NCBI GenBank assembly: GCA_032821775.1
Contig: JAVLRN010000008.1
Coordinates: forward strand, 2,356,001 to 2,420,000
Length of the DNA: 64,000 bases
Direction of reading: 5' to 3'
Origin: Sanguinoderma infundibulare
Lineage: Eukaryota; Basidiomycota; Agaricomycetes; Polyporales; Polyporaceae
A program made the position numbers and the translations under genes. Position 1 is the first letter of the stretch. Every line of letters starts with the position of its first letter. The notes under the pieces are model-generated. The model had not been told where the DNA came from, did not search any database, and worked only from the letters and a program-made list of their open reading frames with translations. Positions 24,564-35,835 of this stretch are shown here, piece after piece.

Positions 24564-25934
24564 ATGTCGGCAAGCAGCGATAGTGGACAAGTGTACCTGG
24601 CCAACTACACGTGAGTATATCAATTGACATATCACAGACGATACAAACATATAGCATTCCTCAGCTTGCAATTAAATTGCGTGGGTGCAGCAACGACTGG
24701 TGAGTGAGCGAGTTGAAGGTCAACTAACCTATTGCTCACTTACCCGGGTCCCATTCAAATGCAGCGTTGCTCGTGTATGACTGCCTCCTTACTCTCGAAC
24801 GAGAGGTGGCGTTAGTATGGCACCGACCACTCTCGTTGATGGGTGTCCTCTACCTTTTGAACCGTTACGGGGGGATTCTTTCGGCCATATCCAACCTAGT
24901 GTTATTTGATCCTATCCATTCAGACAAGGTGAGCCATAACTAGCACCGACGTTCCGAGTCGGCAAGTGATATCTGACTGCAAAAGATGTAGGGTCGAGAC
25001 ATAGCAATAATGCGCAGTATTTGGCCTTCTGACGTTGCTTCATAGATGTCAGAGGATGTCAATGTATGTGAACATTGTGTTCATGCTTCCTTTTATTCCT
25101 TGGATAGGTCCGTGTGCTGTGGACCGATTGATATCCTTTACTCTACGCTGATAATGCCCATTTTCTGTAGGGTTTTCAAGCTATAGGGCATACGCATTAT
25201 CAAGGAGGAGCTTTCGCGTAGGCATTGTCGTGTTCATGCTCAGCGCTACGGCTCTCATTCCGAATCTGGTAAGCATAAATAGTCGTTGGTGAACAAGACA
25301 TGCTCATCGCGACAGACATCCAGTATAAAACCGTGGTGTCTGAAGCTCTGAACCTACCTCCTCCGGTAAACTGTTGGAATACTCAGCCGACCGGCACGGT
25401 ATTTATTGAACGGTATAGTACCCCGGCCCTATGAAGTCAGCATGAGTCTCACTATTCAATTTCATTCCAGTACGTTCCTTGATTACGGCACTCAACGCCC
25501 ACTCATCGTTGCCAGTCATTATCATTTCCAAGGGTGCTACTATAATTTCGGAGATCATAGTGATTGCTCTCACTGTAATCAGGACACGCGCCTTATCACG
25601 CGATTCCGGGAACTGCTGGAGACCGTCAACGGGACATAGCTCTATCGCACACGTCCTGGTTAAAAACAGTGAGCTCTTTATTCCCATGCGTTACCTACGT
25701 CACGTGTATTGACCGGGACTGGTTTTAGGCATCTTGTGCTTTAGGTATCTTGACTCTCGCCTCCGAAACTACCAAAGTCTGAAGAGTTTTCTTAGCGTTC
25801 CGCTTGTGTTGAACTCTATCCTCATCGTGGCAGATTTCACCGAAGTACGTTGTCCACGCGAAAGCCCTCTGTATGCTTCTCACGCGAAAACACTGCCCAG
25901 GACACACCCAATAGCACCGTGTACCTTATCGTAG
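24564..25934 (+). CDS. DUF6533-type multi-pass membrane protein
   Basis: Exon 1 (24564-24610), a 54-nt intron and the next exon give an N-terminus running into VGAATTALLVYDCLLTLE and then LSLMGVLYLLNRYGGI, the hallmark of fungal DUF6533 proteins, which have a 7-TM layout. Further hydrophobic exons follow: RAYALSRRSFRVGIVVF near 25200, PPPVNCWNTQPTG near 25360, a helix ATIISEIIVIALTVI near 25535 and LKSFLSVPLVLNSILIV near 25780. Phases between exons around 25270 do not close simply, so the gene may be damaged or my junctions wrong. The 3' end is uncertain. Function is unknown; a receptor role is often supposed for the family. Confidence 0.5.
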
Positions 25935-26382
25935 TTTGCATTGGCAATCTCCGAACCCCGTGCGTGTTTCTCAATACAAATATTGCGCCTTCGTTGAATC
26001 CCCCTTCGTATAATAAACCAGTCTCACGTCGATCCTACTCTCTCACTTTTTGTTGGAGCTTGCAGCGCTATCCGTCGCGGAAGGCACAAGTGGGAGTAAC
26101 TTAGGGGCAATCATCACTAGCGACATTACAATGCACCCCTCGGATGTGTTTTCGCATCCAGAGACATACGAGGCCTGAAGCTTGCATTCCTAGAATAGTA
26201 CAGAGCCTGAGCTGTGCCCCGATCATGCGCCTACTTGTGCAGCTATGTAGAAAACCTATCAACCGAGATGTCGTTCTCGGATAAAGATCTTCCATGCCCG
26301 CGTGAAGAACACACGCGCGTGAGAGCATGAAAAACTTGAAGAACGCGAGACGTGCTTCGCCTCCATATGTTACGCGATCGCG

Positions 26383-27139
26383 TCAGGCGATCTGAATATG
26401 GTCGGCCTCTTGTCCATCTTTCCGTTGGTCCCGACTGACAAGAGCTTGTCGCAAAAGGGAACAGATGATTGTCGAGCCTTCCGGGCACATGGAGAGCACC
26501 GCCTCAATATGGACTCGAGTGGGGCTGTGCGCCCGGAGGTGATAGGATGCGGGGGCGGTTTCGAAACCCTTCGGCAAGAGTTTGATACAAGCATCCAGCG
26601 AGTGGGGATCGTGGGCCCGGCCTTCACGGTCACGAAATCCTGGGGCCACGAGATCATGCCTAATAAATGGGGAACATCATCAGCGGGATGCTGAGGCATG
26701 TCTCGGAAAGATCGGAAAGGGAACTCACTATGGCAACCGGCGGACACAGGACCCTGGACATCTCCCGCTGCGTCCACAGCGGTGCACCTGATAACGTTCA
26801 CTCTAATCTGAGAGGGACAGCTTCGCCAGTTGATGTGCGCTCACTTACGAACTTCGCCCAGGTGAGATCCGGAGGTAACGAAAGCTCGGGGTCTCCACAT
26901 GCGCAGTACAGCCTCCCCGACCGGATCAGCTTATCCAACCTCGTCCTCTTCGCTCCCTTCGCCTGCCCCATCTCGTCCAAGATACCCCATGCGACCTCGC
27001 GCCCGTCCGTCCAAAACTTCTCCTTAGGCCATTCACCAGGAGACCCAATACACTTCTTGTTGAGGAACGACTGATTGGGGTGGAGTCGTCGCACTGATGC
27101 CCGTGAATCTCGGCTCACGGCAGCGCGTATGCACCGCAC
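26383..27139 (-). pseudogene. F-box family relic, C-terminal part
   Basis: Minus-strand reading gives SGRLYCACGDPELSLPPDL at about 26860-26930, nearly the same as DGRLYCACGDPGLSLPEEL in the F-box gene at 31332-33983, preceded by a similar Trp/Lys-rich stretch. Further on, in another frame, comes DACIKLLPKGFETAP, matching the later C-terminal block of that family. Frame changes between the blocks mark it as a decayed duplicate. Its N-terminal F-box half is missing. Confidence 0.6.
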
Positions 27140-27149
27140 TCGCTGTATA

Positions 27150-27740
27150 TGAACATGGCGTCCGCCCGCGCCAACGCGACATCCGCGAGTTCCGTAGTCG
27201 ACACTAGCACGAGGTCTTTGCTGGGGAAGGATTATCGTTTGCCTTCCGGACCCAGCAAATAGCTGAGCGACCTCGCGATCGTCGCCGTCGAGACCACGGG
27301 CCGTCGTACTGAGTTCCTCTGCCGCCCGGCGTCTCCACGAAGGCGACGCCGTTGATGATCTCGCCCGCGTCGAGGGGGTAGGACACGCCGTTCTTCAAGT
27401 CGATCAGTTACATCGTCCAAAGCAATTATGCAGCGGCGCTCTCTACCTTGTGCTTTCCGACAACCTATGGAAACAGGCATGGCGCCAGCAACTAGAGCAC
27501 ATCACGGCAAGAACATCCGACAAGCTTACAGTCTGCGGCACCCAGACGTCCTTCGACACGCTTTCCTCCAACGCCGTCGCAGGGATCAGCCCGCGGTACG
27601 CGACGCACCTCAACCAAACGGGCTCGTTCAGCGTCCTCAGCCCGGCACCGCCTCTTCGGCTGCGCCGAGGCTGTCGGTCTCTTCGCCCAGGGTGGTGTAC
27701 ATGATGCGGCGGACGTCGCAGATCAGGCCAGTCTTGTCGG
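27150..27740 (-). pseudogene. FAD monooxygenase relic
   Basis: Scattered minus-strand frames resemble the FAD monooxygenases of this window. Around 27720-27640 a block reads like the stretch after the DG motif (DVRRIMYTTL versus AVRRTMFNNL in copy A) followed by AYRGL-like residues. At 27390-27300 the stretch NGVSYPLDAGEIINGVAF and then TQYDGPW matches NMVIYPVSGGKFFNVLAA and PVYDGPW of copy A. Stops and frame changes separate the blocks, and the N-terminal GGGMGG region is not found. It is a fourth, dead member of the local family. Confidence 0.6.
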
Positions 27741-27820
27741 ACTTAGTGTTTCGGACATGAAAGCATGGATCGGGACCAAGGCAAAGGGAATATCGTTGAT
27801 ACACGCGGGCCCTCCATGCC

Positions 27821-27930
27821 ATGCAGAACGCCCTTGCTCCAATCCGCCGTCTTCCTGCAGAAACCCTGGCGGTGACCTTCATCGAAGCATGGCAAAATCG
27901 AAGGAGTTTGCATCTCGCGCACGTCTGCAT
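27821..27930 (+). pseudogene. F-box motif fragment
   Basis: The reading frame starts MQNALAPIRRLPAETLAVTF, which resembles the N-terminal F-box of many basidiomycete F-box proteins (NxLxPIxRLPxExL). After about 37 codons the similarity stops and the frame continues into unrelated sequence. It lies head-to-head with the monooxygenase relic. It may be a short relic or a chance match. Confidence 0.35.
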
Positions 27931-28868
27931 CGTCTTCCGCGCCCGCCAGCACGCTCTTGGCCTCAACAACTTCGGACGCCCGCTCGTCCCGCCACCATCC
28001 TACCCCGACTCCCAGACCTTCCAGTCCGATGTTATCCCAGCGGTCGAGGACGTACAGGGTGCTCAGGAGGTGGAGGCGGAGGAGATGGTCGGGGAGGAAA
28101 CACCGCTGTGGCGGACAGATGTAGGGAAGCAGACGAGAGGCGTGTTTGGGTGGCTGAAGCGATGATGCGGTAAGAGAGATACCCTGGAATACTTTCACGA
28201 TCTTTTCTCTACTACTTCGGGTTTGGAGACGCTATCGAACGACATCACATTATAATGACCACCAGTTGTAATGCGCCATGTCCTATCGGGGACCCAGCGT
28301 CCGTCGCCCCCATCTTCATGACGAAGTGCGTGTCGGTTATTCACACCTGATGTCCAGTCGGATGTTCTCCGGTTTCCGCCGTCATTCAGAGCTTGGAGTT
28401 GTTTCTTGGTAACTTGAATAAATGAATTGGCATCGGGTCACAATGGTATAAACAATCTGAATCCTGTGTAGAAGTACGAGAGGGCCGGAGCTGGGGCTGG
28501 CGCGCTAGACGATGGCTTGAAGCCGGAACAGAGGCAGAGGTCCCTGAGACGCAGATTCAGACACTACAAAGGCTGAACAAGAGATCCGCAGACATAGAAG
28601 CCAAGACAACGAGAGGGGGGGGGCTGACTTTCGCGAACCGAAGAAACCGAAATCAGAAACAGGAACCAGTCGACAGAAACTGCGAGACCGGAGGGGCAAA
28701 AATTCCGAGATATGCGGACTGGATGTGAGACCCGGCAACGAGGAGATTAGAAGAGATGATGACAGTCAAATTCGAAGCCAGTCGGATGGTTGCGGCTAGG
28801 AGGAGGCACGTGGCGCCGGCCGCTGTAGTGCGGGCAAATGCGAGGGGAGGCGGAGGCGGTCGAATGGC
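27931..28868. other. No recognisable gene
   Basis: No motif-bearing frame is seen on either strand. A run of nine G lies near 28615. The right end is the 3' flank of the minus-strand gene that stops at 28869. Confidence 0.35.
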
Positions 28869-29962
28869 TTAGTTCGCGTTAGAAGTCAGCTTCTCAGCGC
28901 GACGACGACCCGGCTTGCAGTATCGTTTCAACGACCCCAAGAACTTCTTCATCCACGGCTTGCGCAACGAAAAAAAGGAAGAACCGGCGTCCACGTGTGT
29001 CGCGCTCGAATCGGTCGAAGTACCGTGGACAGAGACCGTCGAGCCGACCACGGTCGCGGCAGATGAGGCGGGAACTCGAGAGGAAGCTGCCGCAGCCGAC
29101 TCGGAGGAGCTGGGCTTGCACTCCGGAGTCGAGAGCATAGGGGAGGGTACATCCAAGGGCTGGATGACCTCCGAGAGCGGGATGCTCTCGGACTGCTTGA
29201 GGGGGGTGGAAGGGTTTCCCGTGGGCGTCCCAGGAGAGGTCTGCCCAGAGACGATGGCAACAGGTACAACAGCAGTCGCGGCCTTATCTTCCATATGGGC
29301 GGGAGGGGAAATGGCTTTGCGGTCTAGCTCTGCTGGCACAGAGTGATTGGGGGATGTGTACGAGAAGTACGGGTGTGACTTGTCGCCGCTGGAGTACGGC
29401 TCGCCGAGATCAAGGTTCCTGGTCTCCTCGGGGACGCTTGGAGATTCCTCCTGGGGCACGACAGCATTCCAATCGCTGGCGGCCATGTCTGGTGAGTGGA
29501 GGGCAGTAGGAGAGAATGGGGGGTACGTACCAATCCCGGAACCAAGGGTGATTCCGCTGGACACGGGAGGAGAAATAAGCGGATGGCGGCAGGAGAGGGT
29601 CATCGACCGATGGTCCGAGGGGTGACGAGGGCCAGGGAATGGGGGCGACATCCGGCTTGGGTTCTACGCTGGGCGATGGCGCTGTCATCTCAGGCGATCC
29701 GCGAGTCCGAACAAAGTCCTCGGCGATGAGACGCATAAGGTTGACGTCACCAACGAACCGGGCGGTCTGGACATCCTGGTTGAGATGGTGAGGACCCGAC
29801 TATCGACAAGGGGAAGAACGAAACATGACGCACGGCACAGGCGTACCGATGCTTCTTGGAGGAGAACTTGCGGCGGAACGTCCGGGCGAGCAGTCCGGGG
29901 GTGGTCGCCTTGTCCTTGACTGTGTCGTTATGAGACCAAGGGAGTACCTTGAAGAGCTGCAT
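28869..29962 (-). CDS. Hypothetical Ser/Pro-rich disordered protein
   Basis: Three exons (29962-29834, 29775-29531, 29475-28869) join in phase into 326 residues. The N-terminus MQLFKVLPWSHNDTVKDK leads into a basic patch (RTFRRKFSSKKHR) and a conserved-looking stretch VGDVNLMRLIAEDF. The rest is Pro/Ser/Thr-rich and probably disordered, ending in a strongly basic tail with KPWMKKFLGSLKRY and KPGRRRAEK. The acceptor of exon 3 was set at 29476 because the earlier AG would create a stop. I do not recognise the family. A minisatellite begins within about 20 bp of the start codon, in the presumed promoter. Confidence 0.6.
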
Positions 29963-29978
29963 GGTGACAGCGAGGACC

Positions 29979-30140
29979 CGATGAACGACAAGAAGCGGAG
30001 GGACGGACGATAAGGGCGGAGGGATGAACGACAAGGAGCGGAGGAACGAGCGACGAGGATTGAAGGAATGAACGACGAGGGGTGGAGGGATGAACGACAA
30101 GGAGCCGAGGGCTTAACGACAAGGAGTGGAGGGGATGCCG
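29979..30140. repeat. Degenerate minisatellite
   Basis: Imperfect tandem units of about 24-26 bp contain GATGAACGACAAGGAGCGGAGG or close variants (ATGAACGACGAGGGGTGGAGG, GAACGAGCGACGAGG). About six units are visible. It lies directly upstream of the minus-strand gene that starts at 29962, within its presumed 5' leader or promoter. Confidence 0.75.
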
Positions 30141-31331
30141 GGGAAGATGGTAGGAAGAAAAGAAGCAAGGGAATGAGGAGGACCTGGATGCGTTTGCGTA
30201 TATATAGGGCAGACCTCCGGTCGGCTCCCTGGACCAGCCAGGGGGCTGACTGGAAGGCGGTCATCCATTTGGCGATTGCGATCGAGACTGACGATAACAA
30301 GTCCTGAGGGATGCAGGCCACGACTATCATATATCACTCAGGTCATCAACTTTTCTAACTTGTGAAGCCTGGAAATACTCACCGGTCTACACTTGCGGAT
30401 GGTTGTGGGCGGGAGATGGAGTGCAAAGAAAGCCATCACAGGCGCTTCTGATACCGTATGTGGAAAAGCGCGTATTCCGAGCGGACCGCGGCTTGCAGTA
30501 CTAGTCAACCCCATCCCGCCTCCCGGCCCCGCTGACCGCACGTGCGTCCTCGACTCGGAGGGCCGGCGTTATTCTCAATCTTGACAAGCTGCGATGATGA
30601 TGATGATGATGATGGTATCCATTTTTATAGTAGCGCTTACGCCGGTTACGGCGTATGTGGCTACTGTCTGGTACATGCTGCGAGGTGCGGTATCTAGTGG
30701 GGCTCGAGAATAGAAAAGTGATGTCTATGTAGCGTACGAATGTATAGTATGCTTCCCCTGTCCATACCACATCCAAGTGGCAGTGGCATTGACGACGTCC
30801 AGTCAGTCCATAGTAGGATTCGGCTTTTTCGAGGTACCTGCCACACTGCCACTGTCAGTATTTGTCACGAGAAATTCCACAAAGTCACTAACTTATTTAG
30901 TCTCTCGCCTACTCTAGTCGCAGCAGACATCCTGAACATCTTGGTCAGTGGCTCGAACTCACCCAGCGAGTAGGACGTTGATGGCGGGTTGGGTCCGCCG
31001 TCGTGGCTACAGTTTAGGGCAGGTCATTTCGGGCGTTCAACTCAGAGGCGCACAGTTTTGTCGCTTTGAAGCCTGTTGCCGGAGGACACTTACACGGCGG
31101 CCCTTGTCACGGTGTTGGGGCTTCATCTTGGCAAGGATGACCTTCTCTGAAGATGTCGATGCAAGGTTGGAACGGTAGGCGTCACCACCTTGAAGGTTTA
31201 TCGATCTTCTGACGCGTAAAACCGTAACAGTTTCGAGACGGAAATCCTTCAATCCGGAGGGACGTGCCTGATGAAAGCGGCGGGTGACCATCAAGGCAAC
31301 CTGATCGAAAGTATGTAGTCTCTGCGGGTAG
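30141..31331. other. No recognisable gene
   Basis: A TATATATAGGG stretch near 30198-30208 could be a TATA box for the minus-strand gene, though it is distant. Apart from the microsatellite at 30593-30615 I see no gene, motif or repeat. Confidence 0.35.
30593..30615. repeat. (GAT)n microsatellite
   Basis: About seven perfect GAT/ATG repeats lie in non-coding sequence. Confidence 0.85.
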
Positions 31332-33983
31332 TCTCTTTCGTAAAGTGCATTGTTCCAGTCGCTGAGCAGGTGTACCCAGTTTTAGAACGACCTTGGCGGT
31401 TGCTGAAACCAACGATCTGCGATGATCTCTCCATAGTTTTCATTCGAACCGATGTTCCAGGCGTGCTCAACACCCGGTACTCTCCGTTTGAGCGGGTTCC
31501 CCCGGAGATCCTCGCCGAGGTGGGTGTCATCGTGACGACTCTGCGTTGAGATTTCATCTCACCCGCAGAATCTGTTAGATAACCTCATATTCTCATCCGC
31601 TGGAGCTTCTCCACCTTGCGCGGACGTCGAAATCATTCCGCACCCGTGTTCTGTCTAAGGGAAACCGCCACGTATGGACGGTTGCCCTCGGGAATGTACC
31701 AAACCTTCCGCAATGCCCGGAGGATATCGGCGAGCCGTTTTACACGGCACTGGTCTTCGACGACTGCTGCGTCGTGAGTACTTGGTTCATTACCCCTATC
31801 GGAAGTCTGGTGAGCTAATCGTAGTCGTAGGGTTGCAGTGCCAGTAACGCGTATGCTGTAGATTACTTCCTTAGGGTTCGGTTCTGCACGACGTGCTATG
31901 ATGCAAAGTAAGCCGTAGTTTGTCTACTCGACGGTACTCGCCTTCATTCTCCACTGTAGTGTCATCAATGGCGGTCCGCTTCTCAGACAGCTCCCCGATG
32001 CTATCCGGGATGTCGTCACGATGGTGACTCCGTGCGAGGTCCCAGTCAGGCGTCAGTGTCCCTGTTCAATTACATACCGTGAAGGGCTGACATTGAGTTG
32101 TTCTCATTGGTACAGCGTGGTTGTGCTCTGGCAGCGTTAGATATGTAAACATAAGCCCCCTCGGACATATCCCCGAAGACGGCTACTATAAGCCAGAACT
32201 GCTCGAGATTCTCGATAACTTGAAATCGATCGCAGGCGACTTTGCCTCGTTTGTACTAGCTGTCAATAAGCGCATTGATGCCCTCCTGAAGAGAAGAATG
32301 GTAAGTGGTGAACAAACCCAGACCGGATCAGTCGTTTCGGGCAGCTAACAAAGTAGGTCTCCAGCATGCACTCCTGCTCCACCATTGGGCCGAGTTCGGC
32401 GATAAATCTGCGGAAGACTACGCAAAGACCGTAGAGACGGTGTGAGTTCCTACGTCCACCTCGATCGCTACAAAATGTATGCTTAAAAAGGTCATACATT
32501 TTGCCTCAGCATAACGGATACTAGCGGTGCAACATACGACCCCTCGCCGGCCGCCACATCCAGGGCAGGAATTAACATGAACGCGCTCAATAATCTCGCA
32601 GATTTCGAGCAAGGAACCCGAGGGCACAACCACGGCCTTCAAGAGGAACGCATACTACGCGTTCAGAGACATGCCGCCATTCGCAATCGTCTGCTCGAGC
32701 AACGGGGGATGGAGATGGAGGTATGGTATGAATACGCCATGAGCGACTCGGAAGAACTGGCGCTATACACGCAGGAGGTCCTCCCGAACAAGCACGACCT
32801 CTTAAACATTCTCATTGACTCGATGGGGCTTGTCTGGCGCCGAGAGGTAGACGAACGTCAAGTGAATAACTGCCTCCACGACAGTCGCTGGGACATTCGC
32901 CAGTACGTAAAGGACTACCGAAACGATCTAGCCGACCTGGTGTGGAACGCCAATGGGAATCTAGGGCGTGTTCACTCCTCGTATGCCGAGTACAAGAGGT
33001 TGTTGAGTCGGCCAGAGGCATTGTTCACTTGCAAAGCCTGCAATTTCCCGGAAGAGCAGCCGTTTCCTTACCCCGACATACATGTGCATTGGCAGGAAGA
33101 ACACCCTGATAAAGCGCTGATCTATCCTACGCACCAGGTCAAATTATGGAAGGAGGGCGAAGCCATTCCCATCATTGCTGAAATATTGGCCGCTGTCGAT
33201 CTCCAACAGGAGGGCAGTATCGACGGGGACGGCGTTGACATCGATTCGCTGAACCTGTTGTTGCGCGATGGCCGGCTCTACTGCGCTTGCGGAGACCCGG
33301 GCTTGTCACTTCCTGAAGAGCTGGACTGGTGCGAATTCGTGAGTTTGGTCTATCTTGCCTCTGACGTCTTGAGTGCCTCATGTTCTCGCTCCGCACATTC
33401 AGGTTAACCATATTCATTCACACACACGGTGGTATCGGCTTAGACAACTCTACTCGGAGTACGTTCGCCTGCCTGTCACCAACCGCCATCGCTGACAACG
33501 TCGAACAGGTCACTCACATCGTCCGGAGAGGCTTCCGATGCCGACGTCATACGCATATGGGACGACCACAATATTGCCACATGTGTTAAACTTCTCCTCC
33601 CGGACGAAGATACTTCCCCCGCAAGCCAGCGCTTCATTGCAGATGAAATGCTTCTTTCTCGCGCCAAGGCGTGCCTCGATGGAAAGAGAGAACATGGTTA
33701 CCTTGTCTGCCGTATCTGTGACTCGCACACGCCGGAGGGTAGGAGGGACAGCTCGGTGACGCTACCTTGGTCGGCAAACGCCGTCGTCTATCACATGAAA
33801 GCCAAGTAAGTAGCATACATGAGTTGCACTTGAGCTTACAATGCGCTGACCGATCTTGTGTTGGATGCACATAGGCATGGCAGGGACTTCGCTGAAGATG
33901 ACGTACAGTTTGACGCGTCGGATGACCTTGATAGAGATCTGGCACTACCGCGACGCGAACGAGTACCGAACGTTTTTACCTAG
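31332..33983 (+). CDS. F-box family protein with C-terminal zinc-finger-like region
   Basis: Many short exons join into a protein of several hundred residues. An F-box-like N-terminus reads RVPPEILAE, then (exon 31579) ITSYSHPLELLHLARTS, with VWTVALGNVPNLPQCP after it, the usual order in agaricomycete F-box proteins. A Cys-rich part follows (CSASNAYAV, CTTCYDA), then a long ORF at 32577-33340 holding CKACNF with HVHWQEEH and YCACGDPGLSLPEEL. The C-terminus has CRICDSHTPEG and YHMKAKHG, which could bind zinc, and ends at a TAG at 33981. F-box proteins link targets to SCF ubiquitin ligases; the target is unknown. I could not find a clear start: the first frame is open only back to 31332, so the 5' end is a guess. 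Confidence 0.7.
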
Positions 33984-34483
33984 GAATGACGTCTGAATTT
34001 CTATGTCTTCGTGGGTTTCTCCTCCGCTCTTCTGTACTCGATAATGAAAAGGTTAGGAACCTTCCCGAGTGGTAAGTCTGGGCCCACGACGCGAAACAGC
34101 CGGCCCTAAACAACCGTGTTTGGCGCGCTTTAGCCAGTCCCGCTGGCGTGTCGCGACGGATTCTGTTGCCCTCCACCTCCCCCTATCCTCCCCTCATCAC
34201 CTCCCTTTTTTGACTACGGTCATGGTGTAACCATCGAATTCAGCATCTGATGCGAAGACGGTCGATGACTGACTGACTAGGTAGGATTGAATGTAGCCTG
34301 ATCCCCATACACAATGCTCATATGGCGAAGAGTCGAGCAGAAAGCCCCACGGGACGATTTCTCTGAACACAGCGACTTAACTCGTGACATCCAAGCAGGT
34401 GCGGTGCTATTTGCTGTCTACAAGTATTAGTTCGTGCTAACGCGTTATCTACAGAGTTCTTACAAGCAACTCACGGACACCGG

Positions 34484-35350
34484 GTGATCCGGGAAAACCC
34501 AGCTTGGAACGACTCCAGAGCATTACCAAAGCTGCTGAAAACGCTCCCGAGAGACATTTTGTTTCAGGCAAGCTTTGAATTTTTGACGCAGTTCGACTTT
34601 CACATGTTGACGTCGACTTCCGCGCGCGTAGGTTGCCTGTTGTATGCACCCCCTGAACATTCTTCGCCTCTCGCGCACGTCAAAATACTTCTGCGATGTA
34701 CTCGTTTCCAAAAAGGGTCGCGTTGCATGGAAGACCTCACTCAGTGCCATCCCAGACCTCCCGCCTTGTCCGAGCGATATGATGACCACGACCTCTCGTC
34801 TTGCATCAAGGTCCTCCCTGAACGTGCAAACACCAGTGCTGTTGCGACGCGCGCCCGTGCTGACCCATACACCCGCGCACAGATCAACGCGCAGTTCGTG
34901 CAGTGTCCGGAGCACTTGATTGCTGTCTGCGGCATCTGCGAGAGCCTCACGCTCTTCCACGCCTCCAGCCACATCCTTGCCCGTTCCGCGTCCAGCTGCG
35001 GCAAATGACGCCGGACGTGGAAGGGCTGCGGAAACGCCTCGCAACCTTTGTATCTGACGATGTGCGCCCGGGTTGCAGTCACGCCATGTCCACCACCTCA
35101 AAATGGACGAGTGCCGCAGGCCTTCAAGGTGAGTTGCAAAATCCCGTGCAAGTCGAGATATCTGCCATTCATTCGGATCACAGTGCTTCTCTCCATGGAT
35201 CAACGACCACCGCGACCTCAAGTCGCGCATCAAGCTCCTCCCCAAGGGTGCAGACACGCGCTCAGCATCTGTGCGGGTCCGCGCAGATCCATACACCTGC
35301 GTGCGCATCAACACGCTCCTTGCGAGGCGCGTTGATGCCTTCGTTATATC
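34484..35350 (+). pseudogene. F-box family relic with internal deletion
   Basis: The frame gives a TLPRDILFQ F-box core (34542-34568) followed after a probable intron by PLNILRLSRTSKYF and WKTSLSAIPDLPPCPSD (to about 34783). It then jumps directly to the C-terminal family block DDHDLSSCIKVLPERA and ICES. The several hundred residues between these blocks in the gene at 31332-33983 are absent. A second copy of the late block (DHRDLKSRIKLLPKGAD) follows at about 35197-35340. Between the two sits an antisense scrap of a reductase gene (34938-35003). The locus cannot encode a normal F-box protein. Confidence 0.65.
34938..35003 (-). pseudogene. Relic of adenylate-forming reductase 3' end
   Basis: The minus strand reads LPQLDAERARMWLEAWKS, against MPQLDAERARMWLAAWKR just before the stop of the reductase gene (22508-22561). 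By eye the nucleotides agree at about six of every seven positions over roughly 55 bp, too long and too similar for chance. Upstream parts of the reductase are not recognisable nearby. Confidence 0.65.
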
Positions 35351-35835
35351 ACACGCAGGCGAAGTGAGTACCTACTTATCGGTCGGTGGCGTATGCTTAG
35401 TTAGAGTAATTCGCCGACGAGGCCATGTTTTGTGTCATGGCAGGCATGGAGCAAAGTTCGGCGAGATGGACGTCGCGTTTCGGGACGATCGGCCGCGCAG
35501 GGACGGAAAGGTTCAGGTTGATTAGCGGAGGTTCTGCCAGTCTTGAACCATTGCAGTGTAGGTGAATTTGTGTCATTGACTTCAACTGTGTACGTATACG
35601 AGATATAGTCAGGGCACCGGTCAGCCGCCCCAACGGCGTGTGCATTACATAGTAGCAAATTGAAACAGCATTAGTTGCACTGACTCGAAGGAGCAGGAGG
35701 TTCGTAGTGGGACATGATGATATATGTGCAGTCAATAAACAATGATAAGTAGTAAGTTTACCAAGGCTAGCGACCACAGAGCTCTAGCACAATCTAGATC
35801 AAGTCACCAGACGGCCCTATGGCCGATACAGGGCC
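35351..35835. other. No recognisable gene
   Basis: No motif-bearing ORF is seen. This is mainly the 3' flank of the AA9 gene that ends at 35836. Confidence 0.35.

Noticed and set aside
34523..35314. 263-codon minus-strand ORF opposite the F-box relic
   Set aside because: Except for the short reductase scrap, which lies in another frame, it has no motif and is antisense to recognisable F-box blocks.
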